Shown: one piece after another, positions 1 to 8,136 of the stretch | Layout: each line of letters starts with the position of its first letter | How positions within the stretch are numbered: position 1 is the first letter of the stretch | NCBI GenBank assembly: GCA_900545655.1 | Contig: UQZY01000010.1 | Span: 1-52,478 of the forward strand | Reading direction: 5' to 3' | DNA length: 52,478 nt | Source: an uncultured Oscillospiraceae bacterium | GTDB lineage: Bacteria; Bacillota; Clostridia; Oscillospirales; Acutalibacteraceae | The notes under the pieces: model-generated | Told to the model about the DNA's origin: nothing | The model's input: only the letters and a program-made list of their open reading frames with translations | Databases searched by the model: none | Program-made: the position numbers and the translations under genes

Positions 1-1
1 G

Positions 2-358
2 CGGATTCCGGAGCTTAAGAAGGAAAGAGGTTTTTTTTACGAGAAAAAACTTCCGGAACTTTTATCGGAAAATATTACCGCAGTATTTGCCGTGTCAGAT
101 TATTATGCCCTTGATTTTATGGCTTTTTTGCAGGAAAAAGGAGTAGAGATTCCGGGGGATATACAGGTAATTGGTTTTGATGATAGTATTGTAAGTAAGG
201 TAAGTAATCCATCTTTAACTACGGTTCGTCAAGACCCGATGCTCAGAGCAAAAACAGCAATTGAATGCATTGAAGCAATGCGTGACGGTAGAAACTGTAA
301 CCCTGAAATCATTCTTCCTGTCGAACTTATAAAAAGGCAAAGTACGGGGGAGTTATGA
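2..358 (+). CDS. LacI-family transcriptional regulator, C-terminal part (partial)
   Basis: The reading frame is open from base 2, so the gene begins upstream of the window; only the last ~118 residues are present. They match the second half of the periplasmic-binding-protein-like effector domain of LacI/GalR regulators: a stretch reading ITAVFAVSDYYALDF, then IPGDIQVIGFDDS, then NPSLTTVRQDP, which is the usual order in this family. The helix-turn-helix that would show DNA binding lies outside the window. The stop overlaps the start of the following MATE gene by four bases (ATGA), so the two are probably co-transcribed and the regulator may control that exporter. The ligand cannot be inferred. 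Confidence 0.85.
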   Translation, partial: RIPELKKERGFFYEKKLPELLSENITAVFAVSDYYALDFMAFLQEKGVEIPGDIQVIGFDDSIVSKVSNPSLTTVRQDPMLRAKTAIECIEAMRDGRNCNPEIILPVELIKRQSTGEL

Positions 359-1698
359 TGTCCGAATTTGTAAAATCATTGTGTAAGATTGCTGTTCCCG
401 TCACGTTGCAAAGTATGCTGCAGGCATCTTTTTCAATTGTTGATCAGGTAATGATCGGTCAACTGGGAGAGATAAATATTTCGGCAGTCGGATTGTGTGG
501 GAATTATTCTTTAATCTTTTCTGTTTTGATAGGTGCGGTAAGTACGGTTGCAGGGATATTAATAGCACAGTTTACCGGGGCCGGTGAAGATAAAGAGGTG
601 TGGCGTAGCTTTTGGATAAGTATTATATCGGGAGTATCGATATCCTCTGTGTTCTTGGTTGCGTCAAACTTCTTTTCATCACAGATTCTCGAATTTTATA
701 CGAAGGATACAGAGATCATAAATGCAGGCGCTGTTTATTTTGAGATTGTCGCATTTAGTTACATTCCTATTGCGGTCGGCAATGTATTGTCCGCATGGTT
801 ACGCTGCAATGATCACGCGACCATACCTTTTTTGGCGAGTCTCGGAGCTGTAGCGGTAAATACCGGTCTTAATTATGTATTGATATTCGGTAAGGCGGGA
901 TTTACATCGTTGGGAATAAAAGGAGCGGCAATAGCAACCCTTGTATCTCAGTTTTTTAATTTGTTTCTTATTTTTATCGGATTTATCTTTTGTTTAAAGA
1001 ACGACGGAAGAAAACCGGTAATAATATTTTGCTTCAGTAAAAATAACATACGAGAGTATTTTATAATGATTATGCCGATTCTGATTAGTGAATTTCTATG
1101 GAGCCTCGGGCAAAATGTTGAATCTGCGGTGTATGGTCATCTCGGCACAACAAACCTGGCCGCTTATACTCTTACATGTCCTATACAAAGCCTTATTGTA
1201 GGTGCATTGAGCGGTTTGTCAGCGGCAGCCGGTGTTTTAATCGGAAAGAGGCTCGGAAGGAAGGAGTATGATGATGCTTACTCGGAATCCGGAAAAATCA
1301 TGTGTGCAGGATTGATAGGCTCTGTCCTTGTGTCGGTACTGCTTGTATCACTGGCGGGAGTATATGCGGATTTGTATCATGTAGATAACAGTGTAAAGGA
1401 GATTGGTAAAACTCTGCTTATTGTTTTTGCTTTATATACGCCTGTTAAAGTTGAAAATATGATTCTCGGAGGCGGGATTATAAGAAGCGGCGGCAAAACC
1501 GGTATTATTATGATTATTGATATTATCGGAACATGGGGTATCGGAATTCCGCTATGCGTTTTTGCAGCTAATGTGCTTCAATGGGGTATCGTCGGTGTAT
1601 ATACATTGCTTAATATTGAAGAAATATTCAGGTTGATTGTATCACTTGTTATTTTTAAAAAGCGTAAATGGATGATTAGTATGACGGCAGATGCTTAA
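355..1698 (+). CDS. MATE family multidrug/metabolite exporter
   Basis: 447 residues, the usual length for a MATE (multi antimicrobial extrusion) transporter, with about twelve hydrophobic segments. The N-terminus (AVPVTLQSMLQASFSIVDQVMIGQLG) has the typical MATE pattern of a first helix followed by VDxxMIG, and a second pseudo-repeat begins near residue 235 (IMPILISEFLWSLGQNVESAVYGHLG), reflecting the two-bundle architecture. Family members export cationic drugs or metabolites across the cytoplasmic membrane using a Na+ or H+ gradient. Two consecutive ATG codons begin the gene; the GGGGAG just upstream is better spaced for the second (358). It overlaps the preceding LacI-type regulator, its likely controller. 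Substrate unknown. Confidence 0.9.
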   Translation: MMSEFVKSLCKIAVPVTLQSMLQASFSIVDQVMIGQLGEINISAVGLCGNYSLIFSVLIGAVSTVAGILIAQFTGAGEDKEVWRSFWISIISGVSISSVFLVASNFFSSQILEFYTKDTEIINAGAVYFEIVAFSYIPIAVGNVLSAWLRCNDHATIPFLASLGAVAVNTGLNYVLIFGKAGFTSLGIKGAAIATLVSQFFNLFLIFIGFIFCLKNDGRKPVIIFCFSKNNIREYFIMIMPILISEFLWSLGQNVESAVYGHLGTTNLAAYTLTCPIQSLIVGALSGLSAAAGVLIGKRLGRKEYDDAYSESGKIMCAGLIGSVLVSVLLVSLAGVYADLYHVDNSVKEIGKTLLIVFALYTPVKVENMILGGGIIRSGGKTGIIMIIDIIGTWGIGIPLCVFAANVLQWGIVGVYTLLNIEEIFRLIVSLVIFKKRKWMISMTADA

Positions 1699-1722
1699 TA
1701 ACAAAGCTGAAAGGGAGATTTT

Positions 1723-1992
1723 TTGAGAAAATTAAAGTATGATCCGATTGAGGATACTGAAGAATATAAGGCAGAAGTGGCGGAAGCAGACCTTAAGGCG
1801 AGTAAAAAAGTTGAAGAACTTTTAAAGAAATTAGTTGATGAGTGTGAGGATGATTTGATGAAGGAATTTATTTTATCTTCTGCTCTTACTTCGCATAGAT
1901 TTGCATTTGAAAAGAAGAAAATACTTAATGAAGAATACGGTATTGAATGGAAATCTGTTATTGAGATGAATCCGGATATTATTTTTGATTGA
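1723..1992 (+). CDS. Small acidic protein of unknown function
   Basis: 89 residues starting at TTG, preceded by a good AAGGGAG ribosome binding site ending about seven bases before it; no ATG is available nearby. The protein is rich in Glu, Asp and Lys and predicted largely helical, with no membrane segment or signal peptide. It sits 24 bases after the MATE exporter and 31 bases before the phosphatase start, consistent with one transcript. I do not recognise the family. Confidence 0.6.
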   Translation: MRKLKYDPIEDTEEYKAEVAEADLKASKKVEELLKKLVDECEDDLMKEFILSSALTSHRFAFEKKKILNEEYGIEWKSVIEMNPDIIFD

Positions 1993-2023
1993 TATTTTCT
2001 TTTGTAATTTAGGAGAGTATTAT

Positions 2024-2476
2024 ATGATAAAAATTATTTTTATCTGCCACGGCAACATATGTCGCAGCCCGATGGCGGAGTTTGTTATGAAGGATATGGT
2101 AAAAAAGGCGGGAGTGTCGGATGAGTTTTTGATTGAATCGGCTGCGACAAGCCGTGAGGAACTCGGTAATCCGGTTTATCCGCCGGTAAGGAAGCTGCTC
2201 GGAGAGCATGGTATTTCGTGCGGCGGGCACGCTGCACGGCAAATGACGGCGGCGGATTACGACAGATACGACCTCCTCATCGGCATGGATTCCGCAAATC
2301 GCACAAATATGATGCGGATTTGCGGCGGAGATCCGGAAAATAAAATACATCTCCTGATGGACTTTACAAAAAGGCCGGGAGATGTATCGGATCCGTGGTA
2401 TACACGTGACTTTGAAAAAACGTGGGAGGATGTAAACGAGGGTTGCGGAGCACTGTTTAATAAATTGCTTTTATGA
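2024..2476 (+). CDS. Low-molecular-weight protein tyrosine phosphatase
   Basis: 150 residues from the ATG at 2024, which follows AGGAGAG and matches the family N-terminus; an upstream in-frame ATG at 1985 would add an unneeded extension. The phosphate-binding loop CHGNICRS near residues 8-15 is the CX5R(S/T) active site, and DPWY near residue 122 carries the general-acid Asp expected of LMW-PTPs. The family hydrolyses phosphotyrosine in cytoplasmic proteins; the fold is shared with arsenate reductases, but the DPWY motif favours a phosphatase. Substrate unknown; no tyrosine kinase gene is seen in the window. Confidence 0.9.
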   Translation: MIKIIFICHGNICRSPMAEFVMKDMVKKAGVSDEFLIESAATSREELGNPVYPPVRKLLGEHGISCGGHAARQMTAADYDRYDLLIGMDSANRTNMMRICGGDPENKIHLLMDFTKRPGDVSDPWYTRDFEKTWEDVNEGCGALFNKLLL

Positions 2477-2524
2477 TTATTTTTTGATAAAATGTCAATA
2501 GTAATTAAAAAAGGAGGTTGCTTT

Positions 2525-2746
2525 ATGAATACGTACGAAGTTCTGATTGAAGAAATCATTCCCTGCGGCGGTGGGGAGTCTCCCGCAACACAGATGATAG
2601 ATGTCGAAGCAGAAAGCCCGCGCGCTTACGTTGAGGAACACGGGAAATTTCCTATTATTGATGAGGGAAGAGACCTTAAGGGTGATATCGTATTTACCAC
2701 CGGTGACGGAAAAGGTGTGTTTGTAAAGTATACCTTTATCGAATAA
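2525..2746 (+). CDS. Small conserved-looking protein of unknown function
   Basis: 73 residues from the ATG at 2525, which lies eight bases after a strong AAAGGAGG. The sequence is acidic, has no membrane segment, and looks like a compact beta-rich domain (TYEVLIEEIIP, GDIVFTTGDGKGVFVKYTF). It is the last gene before the terminator at 2765, so it probably closes the operon that begins upstream of the window. I do not recognise the family. Confidence 0.65.
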   Translation: MNTYEVLIEEIIPCGGGESPATQMIDVEAESPRAYVEEHGKFPIIDEGRDLKGDIVFTTGDGKGVFVKYTFIE

Positions 2747-2764
2747 CCTCGCACATAACAAAGA

Positions 2765-2800
2765 CGGTCGGAGCGAAATAAATCCGACCGCTTTTTGTTT
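2765..2800 (+). terminator. Intrinsic terminator
   Basis: Arms CGGTCGGA (2765-2772) and TCCGACCG (2783-2790) form an 8-bp stem followed by CTTTTTGTTT. It ends the LacI-MATE-phosphatase transcript and separates it from the ABC transporter pair. Confidence 0.85.
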
Positions 2801-2911
2801 GATATTTGGGATTTTTTTGAAATTGTTTTGTAACTTTATGCGTGTAAAGTGGAAACTACAATGCGAATTCTTATTAATCGCTTCGGGCGGAATGAAAGAG
2901 AGGAAAAGTGC

Positions 2912-5176
2912 ATGATAAAACTGGAAAATGTTTCTAAGTTTTACTACAGCAAGGGTGTTATTGCCGTCGGCTTTTCAAAAGTAAACCTAAACTTTGATGT
3001 CGGCGAATTTGTTGCGATAACAGGTGAATCCGGCAGCGGTAAATCCACGCTTCTGAATGTCATATCCGGACTTGACAGTTATGAAGAGGGTGAGATGTAC
3101 ATCGACGGCAGTGAAACCAGTCATTTTACCGAAAAGGATTTTGAAAATTACAGACGACGTTATATCGGAAATATTTTTCAAAACTTCAATCTTGTAAACA
3201 GCTACACAGTTTATCAGAATATTGAACTGGTGATGCTCCTTAACGGGTCAAAGCGTAAGGAGATAAAGGCGCGTGTCAACGACCTTATCGATAAGGTAGG
3301 ACTTACCGAGTATAAGCACACAAAGGCGTCTAAACTCTCAGGCGGACAGAAGCAGAGGGTTGCGATAGCGCGCGCGCTTGCAAAGGATACACCTATAATC
3401 ATTGCGGACGAGCCTACGGGAAATCTTGATTCCGAGTCTGCTGCAGGAATAATCAAGCTCCTTTCTGAAATTGCGAGGGACAAGCTTGTCATCATTGTTA
3501 CTCACAACTATGATCAGGTTGAGCCTTACGTTACAAGAAAGATAAAGATGCATGACGGAAGGGTTCTTGAGGATACGGTTATTCGAAAGCGCGATGAGGA
3601 TATCGTTCCTTCACCGACAAACGAATACAATAATATGAGACCTCTTTCACAGCTTCGCCTCGGTATAAGAAATGCCTTTAACATACCGGTCAAGTTTTTA
3701 CTTCTTACATTTGTCTTTTTATTTATCTCGGCGGCGATGATTTCGGAGCTTTCGGTTTTTCAGTCTCAGAATCATGACAGCTCGATTTCCGGATGGAACT
3801 ATTATTTCAATAACACGTCCGAAAACAGAATTGTCATAAAGAAAAAAGACGGTACATCCATTTCATCTCAGGATTTTTCAAGCATTCAGAAAATACCGAA
3901 TGTTGATTTCATAGAGAAAAACGACATACTTGTTGACTCTACACGTTCATTTGAGGACACCAACAAGGGAGATATCTATCTTTCCGGAAACCTGCGTTCG
4001 CTGAGCAAATTCGAGGGTAAGCTTGACAAGGGTCGTATGCCCGAAAAGGACAATGAAATAATTGCAGTCGTAGAGAAGGACGATCATCTTTTCTCAAAAT
4101 CGGCTGATTCTATACTGAACACTACCTTTAAGATGTACGGCTCGGAGACAGATGCCGGCAACGACAGGGTTTATAAGTTCGTCGGTATAAAGTACCTTGA
4201 AGAAGGGGATTCCGACAGCATTTACGGACAGATGCCCGGTGGGATTATCAACTATGTTTTCTATGTATCGGACGCATTTTTAGAAGATGTCCTTATAGAC
4301 AGTAACAAGGAATACGGCAGCATGTCCGTGGATTTTGCCGGAAAAACATATACCGAGAACAATGCCCCTTATCCTCTGTTTAACGTTGCTATAAGCAGTA
4401 AGGTGGAAAAGGGAACAGCCGTTGTTTCCACACAACTCAACGATTACGTGAAGAACGGTAAGGCTGTCGGAAACGAGCTTAAGCTCAATGTAAAAACACC
4501 GTATTACTCGGATTCGAAAACACTTAAGATTTCCGGAACATACACAAAGAACAATTACAAAAAGTATTATGCGGGCGCAGATGATTTCACGGCGATTGAC
4601 GGTGTTATCTTCGTAAATCCCGATGATTACAAGAGCCTCTATGACAAGGAAACCTTCCAGTCCAGCGTATTTGTAACGGATCCTCTCAAGGTGGAGGAGA
4701 CGGCAAAGGCACTTCGCGAAAGCGGATACAAGACCCTTGTCATCAAAGACACTCTTTTCACGTACGGTGAAGAGATGATACTGAAGATTGTAAGCTATAT
4801 CGTAACCTTCGGACTTGCGGTCACACTCTTCTTTATCTCGTATTTTGTAATAAGAATCATACTGAAATCCAGAAATGTTTATTACTCAACCATACGTATG
4901 CTCGGTGCTAACGTAAGCGTTTCGCGCCACCTTTTGATTCTCGACCTTATGACGGATGCCAACATTGCATATGCGGTTACATTGCTCGGGGTAAAGCTTC
5001 TCAGCCTTTATAAGCCGGATATGGGTCTTATAAAAGCCATGACGCAGTTTATGGGCGCGCCGGAGTATATCGCAATCTACGTAATCGTCCTCGTAATCTC
5101 GATTCTTATCAGTCTAAGGTATTCAAAAAAGCTGTTTAAGAATACGACCATAAACACAATAAAAGAGGAGGTGTAA
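2912..5176 (+). CDS. ABC transporter, ATPase fused to FtsX-type permease (MacB-like), first of a pair
   Basis: 754 residues from the ATG at 2912, which has AGAGGAAA upstream; in-frame ATGs further upstream lack a ribosome binding site. Residues ~1-225 form an ABC ATPase with Walker A GESGSGKST, signature LSGGQKQRVAIARALA and Walker B/D-loop IIADEPTGNLD, closest to the LolD/MacB class. A transmembrane helix near residue 260, a large extracytoplasmic domain (~290-620) and three C-terminal helices follow, as in MacB/FtsX permeases. Such transporters usually move peptides or lipids, or act as mechanotransmitters at the envelope. Only four bases separate it from the next, similar gene; the two permeases probably form one complex. 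Substrate unknown. Confidence 0.85.
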   Translation: MIKLENVSKFYYSKGVIAVGFSKVNLNFDVGEFVAITGESGSGKSTLLNVISGLDSYEEGEMYIDGSETSHFTEKDFENYRRRYIGNIFQNFNLVNSYTVYQNIELVMLLNGSKRKEIKARVNDLIDKVGLTEYKHTKASKLSGGQKQRVAIARALAKDTPIIIADEPTGNLDSESAAGIIKLLSEIARDKLVIIVTHNYDQVEPYVTRKIKMHDGRVLEDTVIRKRDEDIVPSPTNEYNNMRPLSQLRLGIRNAFNIPVKFLLLTFVFLFISAAMISELSVFQSQNHDSSISGWNYYFNNTSENRIVIKKKDGTSISSQDFSSIQKIPNVDFIEKNDILVDSTRSFEDTNKGDIYLSGNLRSLSKFEGKLDKGRMPEKDNEIIAVVEKDDHLFSKSADSILNTTFKMYGSETDAGNDRVYKFVGIKYLEEGDSDSIYGQMPGGIINYVFYVSDAFLEDVLIDSNKEYGSMSVDFAGKTYTENNAPYPLFNVAISSKVEKGTAVVSTQLNDYVKNGKAVGNELKLNVKTPYYSDSKTLKISGTYTKNNYKKYYAGADDFTAIDGVIFVNPDDYKSLYDKETFQSSVFVTDPLKVEETAKALRESGYKTLVIKDTLFTYGEEMILKIVSYIVTFGLAVTLFFISYFVIRIILKSRNVYYSTIRMLGANVSVSRHLLILDLMTDANIAYAVTLLGVKLLSLYKPDMGLIKAMTQFMGAPEYIAIYVIVLVISILISLRYSKKLFKNTTINTIKEEV

Positions 5177-5180
5177 GAGC

Positions 5181-7667
5181 ATGATTGAAATAAAAAATCT
5201 GAACAAGTATTTTAACAAAGGCAGAAAAAACGAAATTCATGTAATTGACAATACATCTCTCACACTTCCGGACAAGGGCCTCGTGGCTCTGCTCGGTGAA
5301 TCCGGCTGCGGAAAGACAACGATGCTCAATGCAATAGGCGGTCTTGACACGGTTCGCAGCGGAAGCATCTTTATAAACGGACAGAAGATTTCGGGTCACA
5401 ATGTACACGCTATAGATAAAATACGAAATCTCTCGGTGGGGTACATCTTCCAGGACTACAAGCTTATTGATGACATAAGTGTTTTTGACAATGTAGCCCT
5501 TGCGCTCAAAATGGTCGGTATAAAAGACAAAAACGAGATAAAGGTGCGCGTTGAATACGTGCTTGATAAGGTAGGAATCCTTCGCTACCGCTACAGACCT
5601 GCCGCAACTCTCTCGGGTGGTGAGCGTCAGCGTGTAGGCATTGCCCGTGCGCTTGTAAAGAATCCTGATATCATTCTTGCCGACGAGCCGACGGGAAACC
5701 TTGACTCAAAGAACTCCGTTGAGGTTATGAATATCATAAAACGAATCTCGATGGACAGGCTTGTAATTCTCGTAACACATGAGAGAAACTTAGCGGAGTT
5801 TTATTCTGACCGTATAGTTGAGATTGTTGACGGAAAGGTAGTCAACGACTATGAAAACGACCACAACAACAAGCTCGATTATGAAATTGACAATGTATTT
5901 TATCTCAAAGAATTCAAAAACCATGATTCCTTTGAAAATGAACAGTCAGACAGAGAGATAAATATCTACGACGACAATCGTGAAAAAATAAAACTCAACA
6001 TAATCGTTAAAAACGGCAATATATACGTCCAGAGTGAGACTCCTGCCAATGTTGAGGTTATCGACGATTCGTCCAGTATTGAAGTGGTTGACGATTTTAA
6101 AAAGGAAATTGACAGGGAATCGGTTATGACATATGACTTTGATATGTCATCTGTCGGAGATCAGAGTATAAAGAAGCGTTATTCCTCTATATTCAATTTC
6201 TTTACCGCAATTGCAGCGGGCTTTAAAAAGGTCTTCAGCTTTTCAATTCTCAGGAAGCTGCTTCTCATAGGATTCCTCTTTGCCGGAGTATTCATAGTAT
6301 TCTCGGTCGGAAGAATAGGTGCGGCATATCACGTTGAGGAAAAAGACTATGTAACCAACAACAAGAACTACATCTTTATAAACAAGCCCTCTATGAAGGT
6401 TGATGAGTTCTTAAGTCTTGAAAAGATGAACGGAGTGACGTATGCACTTCCGACAAATGCCAAGGTTTCCTTCAGAGTTTCGCTGGGAGATTATTATCAG
6501 ACCTTAAGGGCAAACACCACCGTAAACGGTTCTCTCTCGTCGATTAATCTTATAAAGAGAGAGGATATCGTTTACGGACGTATGCCAGAAAACCCGGGTG
6601 AAATCGTTGTTGACAAGCTTGCTCTTGAAAAGTTTATGAACAATGAAGTTTCAAAAATGACGGGTATTTTGTCTTATGACGAGCTTCTCGGGAGAAAAGC
6701 CGAGCTTTCCGACGGCTTCAGCTACACCATCGTAGGAATTTCAGATCTTCAGAGCCCGTCGGTTTATGTAAACGATTCGGAATTCTATACTATACTGAGT
6801 TATTCGTATCAGACGAGCGGAGATGATATGGACGGTATGTATATGGTGAATATGTACGAAGATTACTCTTCATCCTCCGAAAACTCCAGAAAATACAAGA
6901 ACTATAAGCTTTATGAGGACAAGATAACACTTGCTGACAAGAAGAGTAAATTGCCCGTAAATGATTATGAGGTCCTTCTCAATGAAGCTTATAAGGAAAC
7001 ATATCCTATCGGAAAACCGACTAAGCTTACAATAAACGGTCAAAAGCTTGTAGTAAGCGGCTATTTCAAAGCAGAGAACAGCTCGGACAATTTCTATGTA
7101 AATGAAAATATGGTAAAGTACGACCTTATAAATTCTTCGGACGGATTTACGCTATGCTCATCCGATAAGGGTGCTGTTCTTTCAGCACTTGAGAGTAAGA
7201 ATTATAACGCATATGATACCTTTGAAAAGAGTAAGACTACCTTTGAAAAGAATAGAGCGGACTCAGTTAGTGCAACTCTCATTTTCTCGGCGGTTATTCT
7301 TGCAATCTCTCTTATTGAAATGTTCCTTATAAGCCGTTCTTCGTTCCTTTCAAGGATAAAGGAGGTCGGTACCCTGAGAGCGATAGGAGCAAAGAAATTC
7401 GACATCTACAAGATGTTTATGGGCGAGATAATAGCAATTACAACTCTTACAAGTGTTCCCGCAATGCTCGCAACATATTATGTTGAACATCTTCTCGCGG
7501 GCTCTGTAAACTATTTTGCAAAGAACATGTTCTATATGCCTCTGCCTTATCTCGGGCTTTCCGTTCTCGCGGTATTTGCATTCAATCTCTTAGTCGGTCT
7601 TTTGCCGGTATGGAATACAATGAGAAAACGTCCGGCAGCAATCCTTGCAAGGTACGACGTCGATTAA
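5181..7667 (+). CDS. ABC transporter, ATPase fused to FtsX-type permease (MacB-like), second of a pair
   Basis: 828 residues, starting after AGAGGAGGTG and four bases past the previous stop. Residues ~1-225 are an ABC ATPase (Walker A GESGCGKTT, signature LSGGERQRVGIARALV, IILADEPTGNLDS). A charged, probably cytoplasmic linker of about 120 residues (~230-350) follows, then a first membrane helix (~358-378), an extracytoplasmic domain and three C-terminal helices including EVGTLRAIGAKKFDIYKMF, the characteristic FtsX-family cytoplasmic loop. The architecture repeats that of the preceding gene, so the pair is likely a heterodimer with two different ATPases. No adjacent two-component system or bacteriocin gene indicates the substrate. 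Confidence 0.85.
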   Translation: MIEIKNLNKYFNKGRKNEIHVIDNTSLTLPDKGLVALLGESGCGKTTMLNAIGGLDTVRSGSIFINGQKISGHNVHAIDKIRNLSVGYIFQDYKLIDDISVFDNVALALKMVGIKDKNEIKVRVEYVLDKVGILRYRYRPAATLSGGERQRVGIARALVKNPDIILADEPTGNLDSKNSVEVMNIIKRISMDRLVILVTHERNLAEFYSDRIVEIVDGKVVNDYENDHNNKLDYEIDNVFYLKEFKNHDSFENEQSDREINIYDDNREKIKLNIIVKNGNIYVQSETPANVEVIDDSSSIEVVDDFKKEIDRESVMTYDFDMSSVGDQSIKKRYSSIFNFFTAIAAGFKKVFSFSILRKLLLIGFLFAGVFIVFSVGRIGAAYHVEEKDYVTNNKNYIFINKPSMKVDEFLSLEKMNGVTYALPTNAKVSFRVSLGDYYQTLRANTTVNGSLSSINLIKREDIVYGRMPENPGEIVVDKLALEKFMNNEVSKMTGILSYDELLGRKAELSDGFSYTIVGISDLQSPSVYVNDSEFYTILSYSYQTSGDDMDGMYMVNMYEDYSSSSENSRKYKNYKLYEDKITLADKKSKLPVNDYEVLLNEAYKETYPIGKPTKLTINGQKLVVSGYFKAENSSDNFYVNENMVKYDLINSSDGFTLCSSDKGAVLSALESKNYNAYDTFEKSKTTFEKNRADSVSATLIFSAVILAISLIEMFLISRSSFLSRIKEVGTLRAIGAKKFDIYKMFMGEIIAITTLTSVPAMLATYYVEHLLAGSVNYFAKNMFYMPLPYLGLSVLAVFAFNLLVGLLPVWNTMRKRPAAILARYDVD

Positions 7668-7690
7668 AAGAAACTTTAAGATACTTTTTA

Positions 7691-8035
7691 TCATTCGAAC
7701 TCACTGAAGTCCTCTTCGGTGAGTTCTTTTTTTTCAATGCTTCTCGGAATATTTATGGTTGTTATGACAGGACTTTTTCCACGCTTTGCAGATGAGTATG
7801 TATCCTTTCTGTATGTGACTAGGACTGTGTCCTCGCCGATAACCTTTATATCCTCCCAGTTGATTTTTATCGTCTCGGTCAAGGCCGAAAAAAGCCGTCC
7901 TTTTCCGAGAATCAAGAGGGAAGCCATCTGCCCGCTCTGTGTATCAACTTCAAAATCACAGATTGTCCCGAGTCTTGCCCCGTCAATTTTATTGATTACT
8001 TCCTTGTTTCGAAGCTCTGAAAAATTACATATCAT
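7691..8035 (-). CDS. YlmC/YmxH-family sporulation protein (PRC-barrel)
   Basis: 114 residues. The N-terminal ~80 residues match the YlmC/YmxH family PRC-barrel: FSELRNKEVINKIDGARLG, then a beta-rich segment with LLILGKGRLFSAL and IKINWEDIKVIGEDTVLV. The family is widespread in endospore-formers and linked to sporulation, but its biochemical role is not established. The acidic C-terminal tail is encoded by DNA that also forms the convergent transporter's terminator. The ATG at 8035 is preceded by GAGGTG eight bases upstream; this ribosome binding site lies within the 3' arm of a long hairpin (8041-8078), so expression may depend on that structure. It follows guaB on the same strand. Confidence 0.8.
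   Translation of the reverse strand: MICNFSELRNKEVINKIDGARLGTICDFEVDTQSGQMASLLILGKGRLFSALTETIKINWEDIKVIGEDTVLVTYRKDTYSSAKRGKSPVITTINIPRSIEKKELTEEDFSEFE
7697..7734 (+). terminator. Intrinsic terminator inside the 3' end of convergent ylmC
   Basis: Arms 7697-7709 and 7714-7726 (13 bp with one G-U, loop TCCT) are followed by eight T residues. It ends the plus-strand ABC transporter transcript, yet lies within the last codons of the minus-strand ylmC gene. Confidence 0.9.
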
Positions 8036-8040
8036 AATAA

Positions 8041-8078
8041 AAACACCTCATCAAAGTTTATGCTTTGATGAGGTGTTT
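8041..8078 (-). terminator. guaB terminator hairpin that also contains the ylmC ribosome binding site
   Basis: Perfect 16-bp inverted repeat (8041-8056 and 8063-8078) with a six-base loop between guaB and ylmC. On the minus strand it is followed by TTTTTATTATG, so it can terminate. Its 3' arm includes GAGGTG (complement of 8044-8049), correctly spaced for the ylmC ATG at 8035. Confidence 0.75.
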
Positions 8079-8136
8079 GATTACCTTTGTGATTTATTTT
8101 GTAAAAAGCATTTTATCTACGCATGTGTGGCATTAA

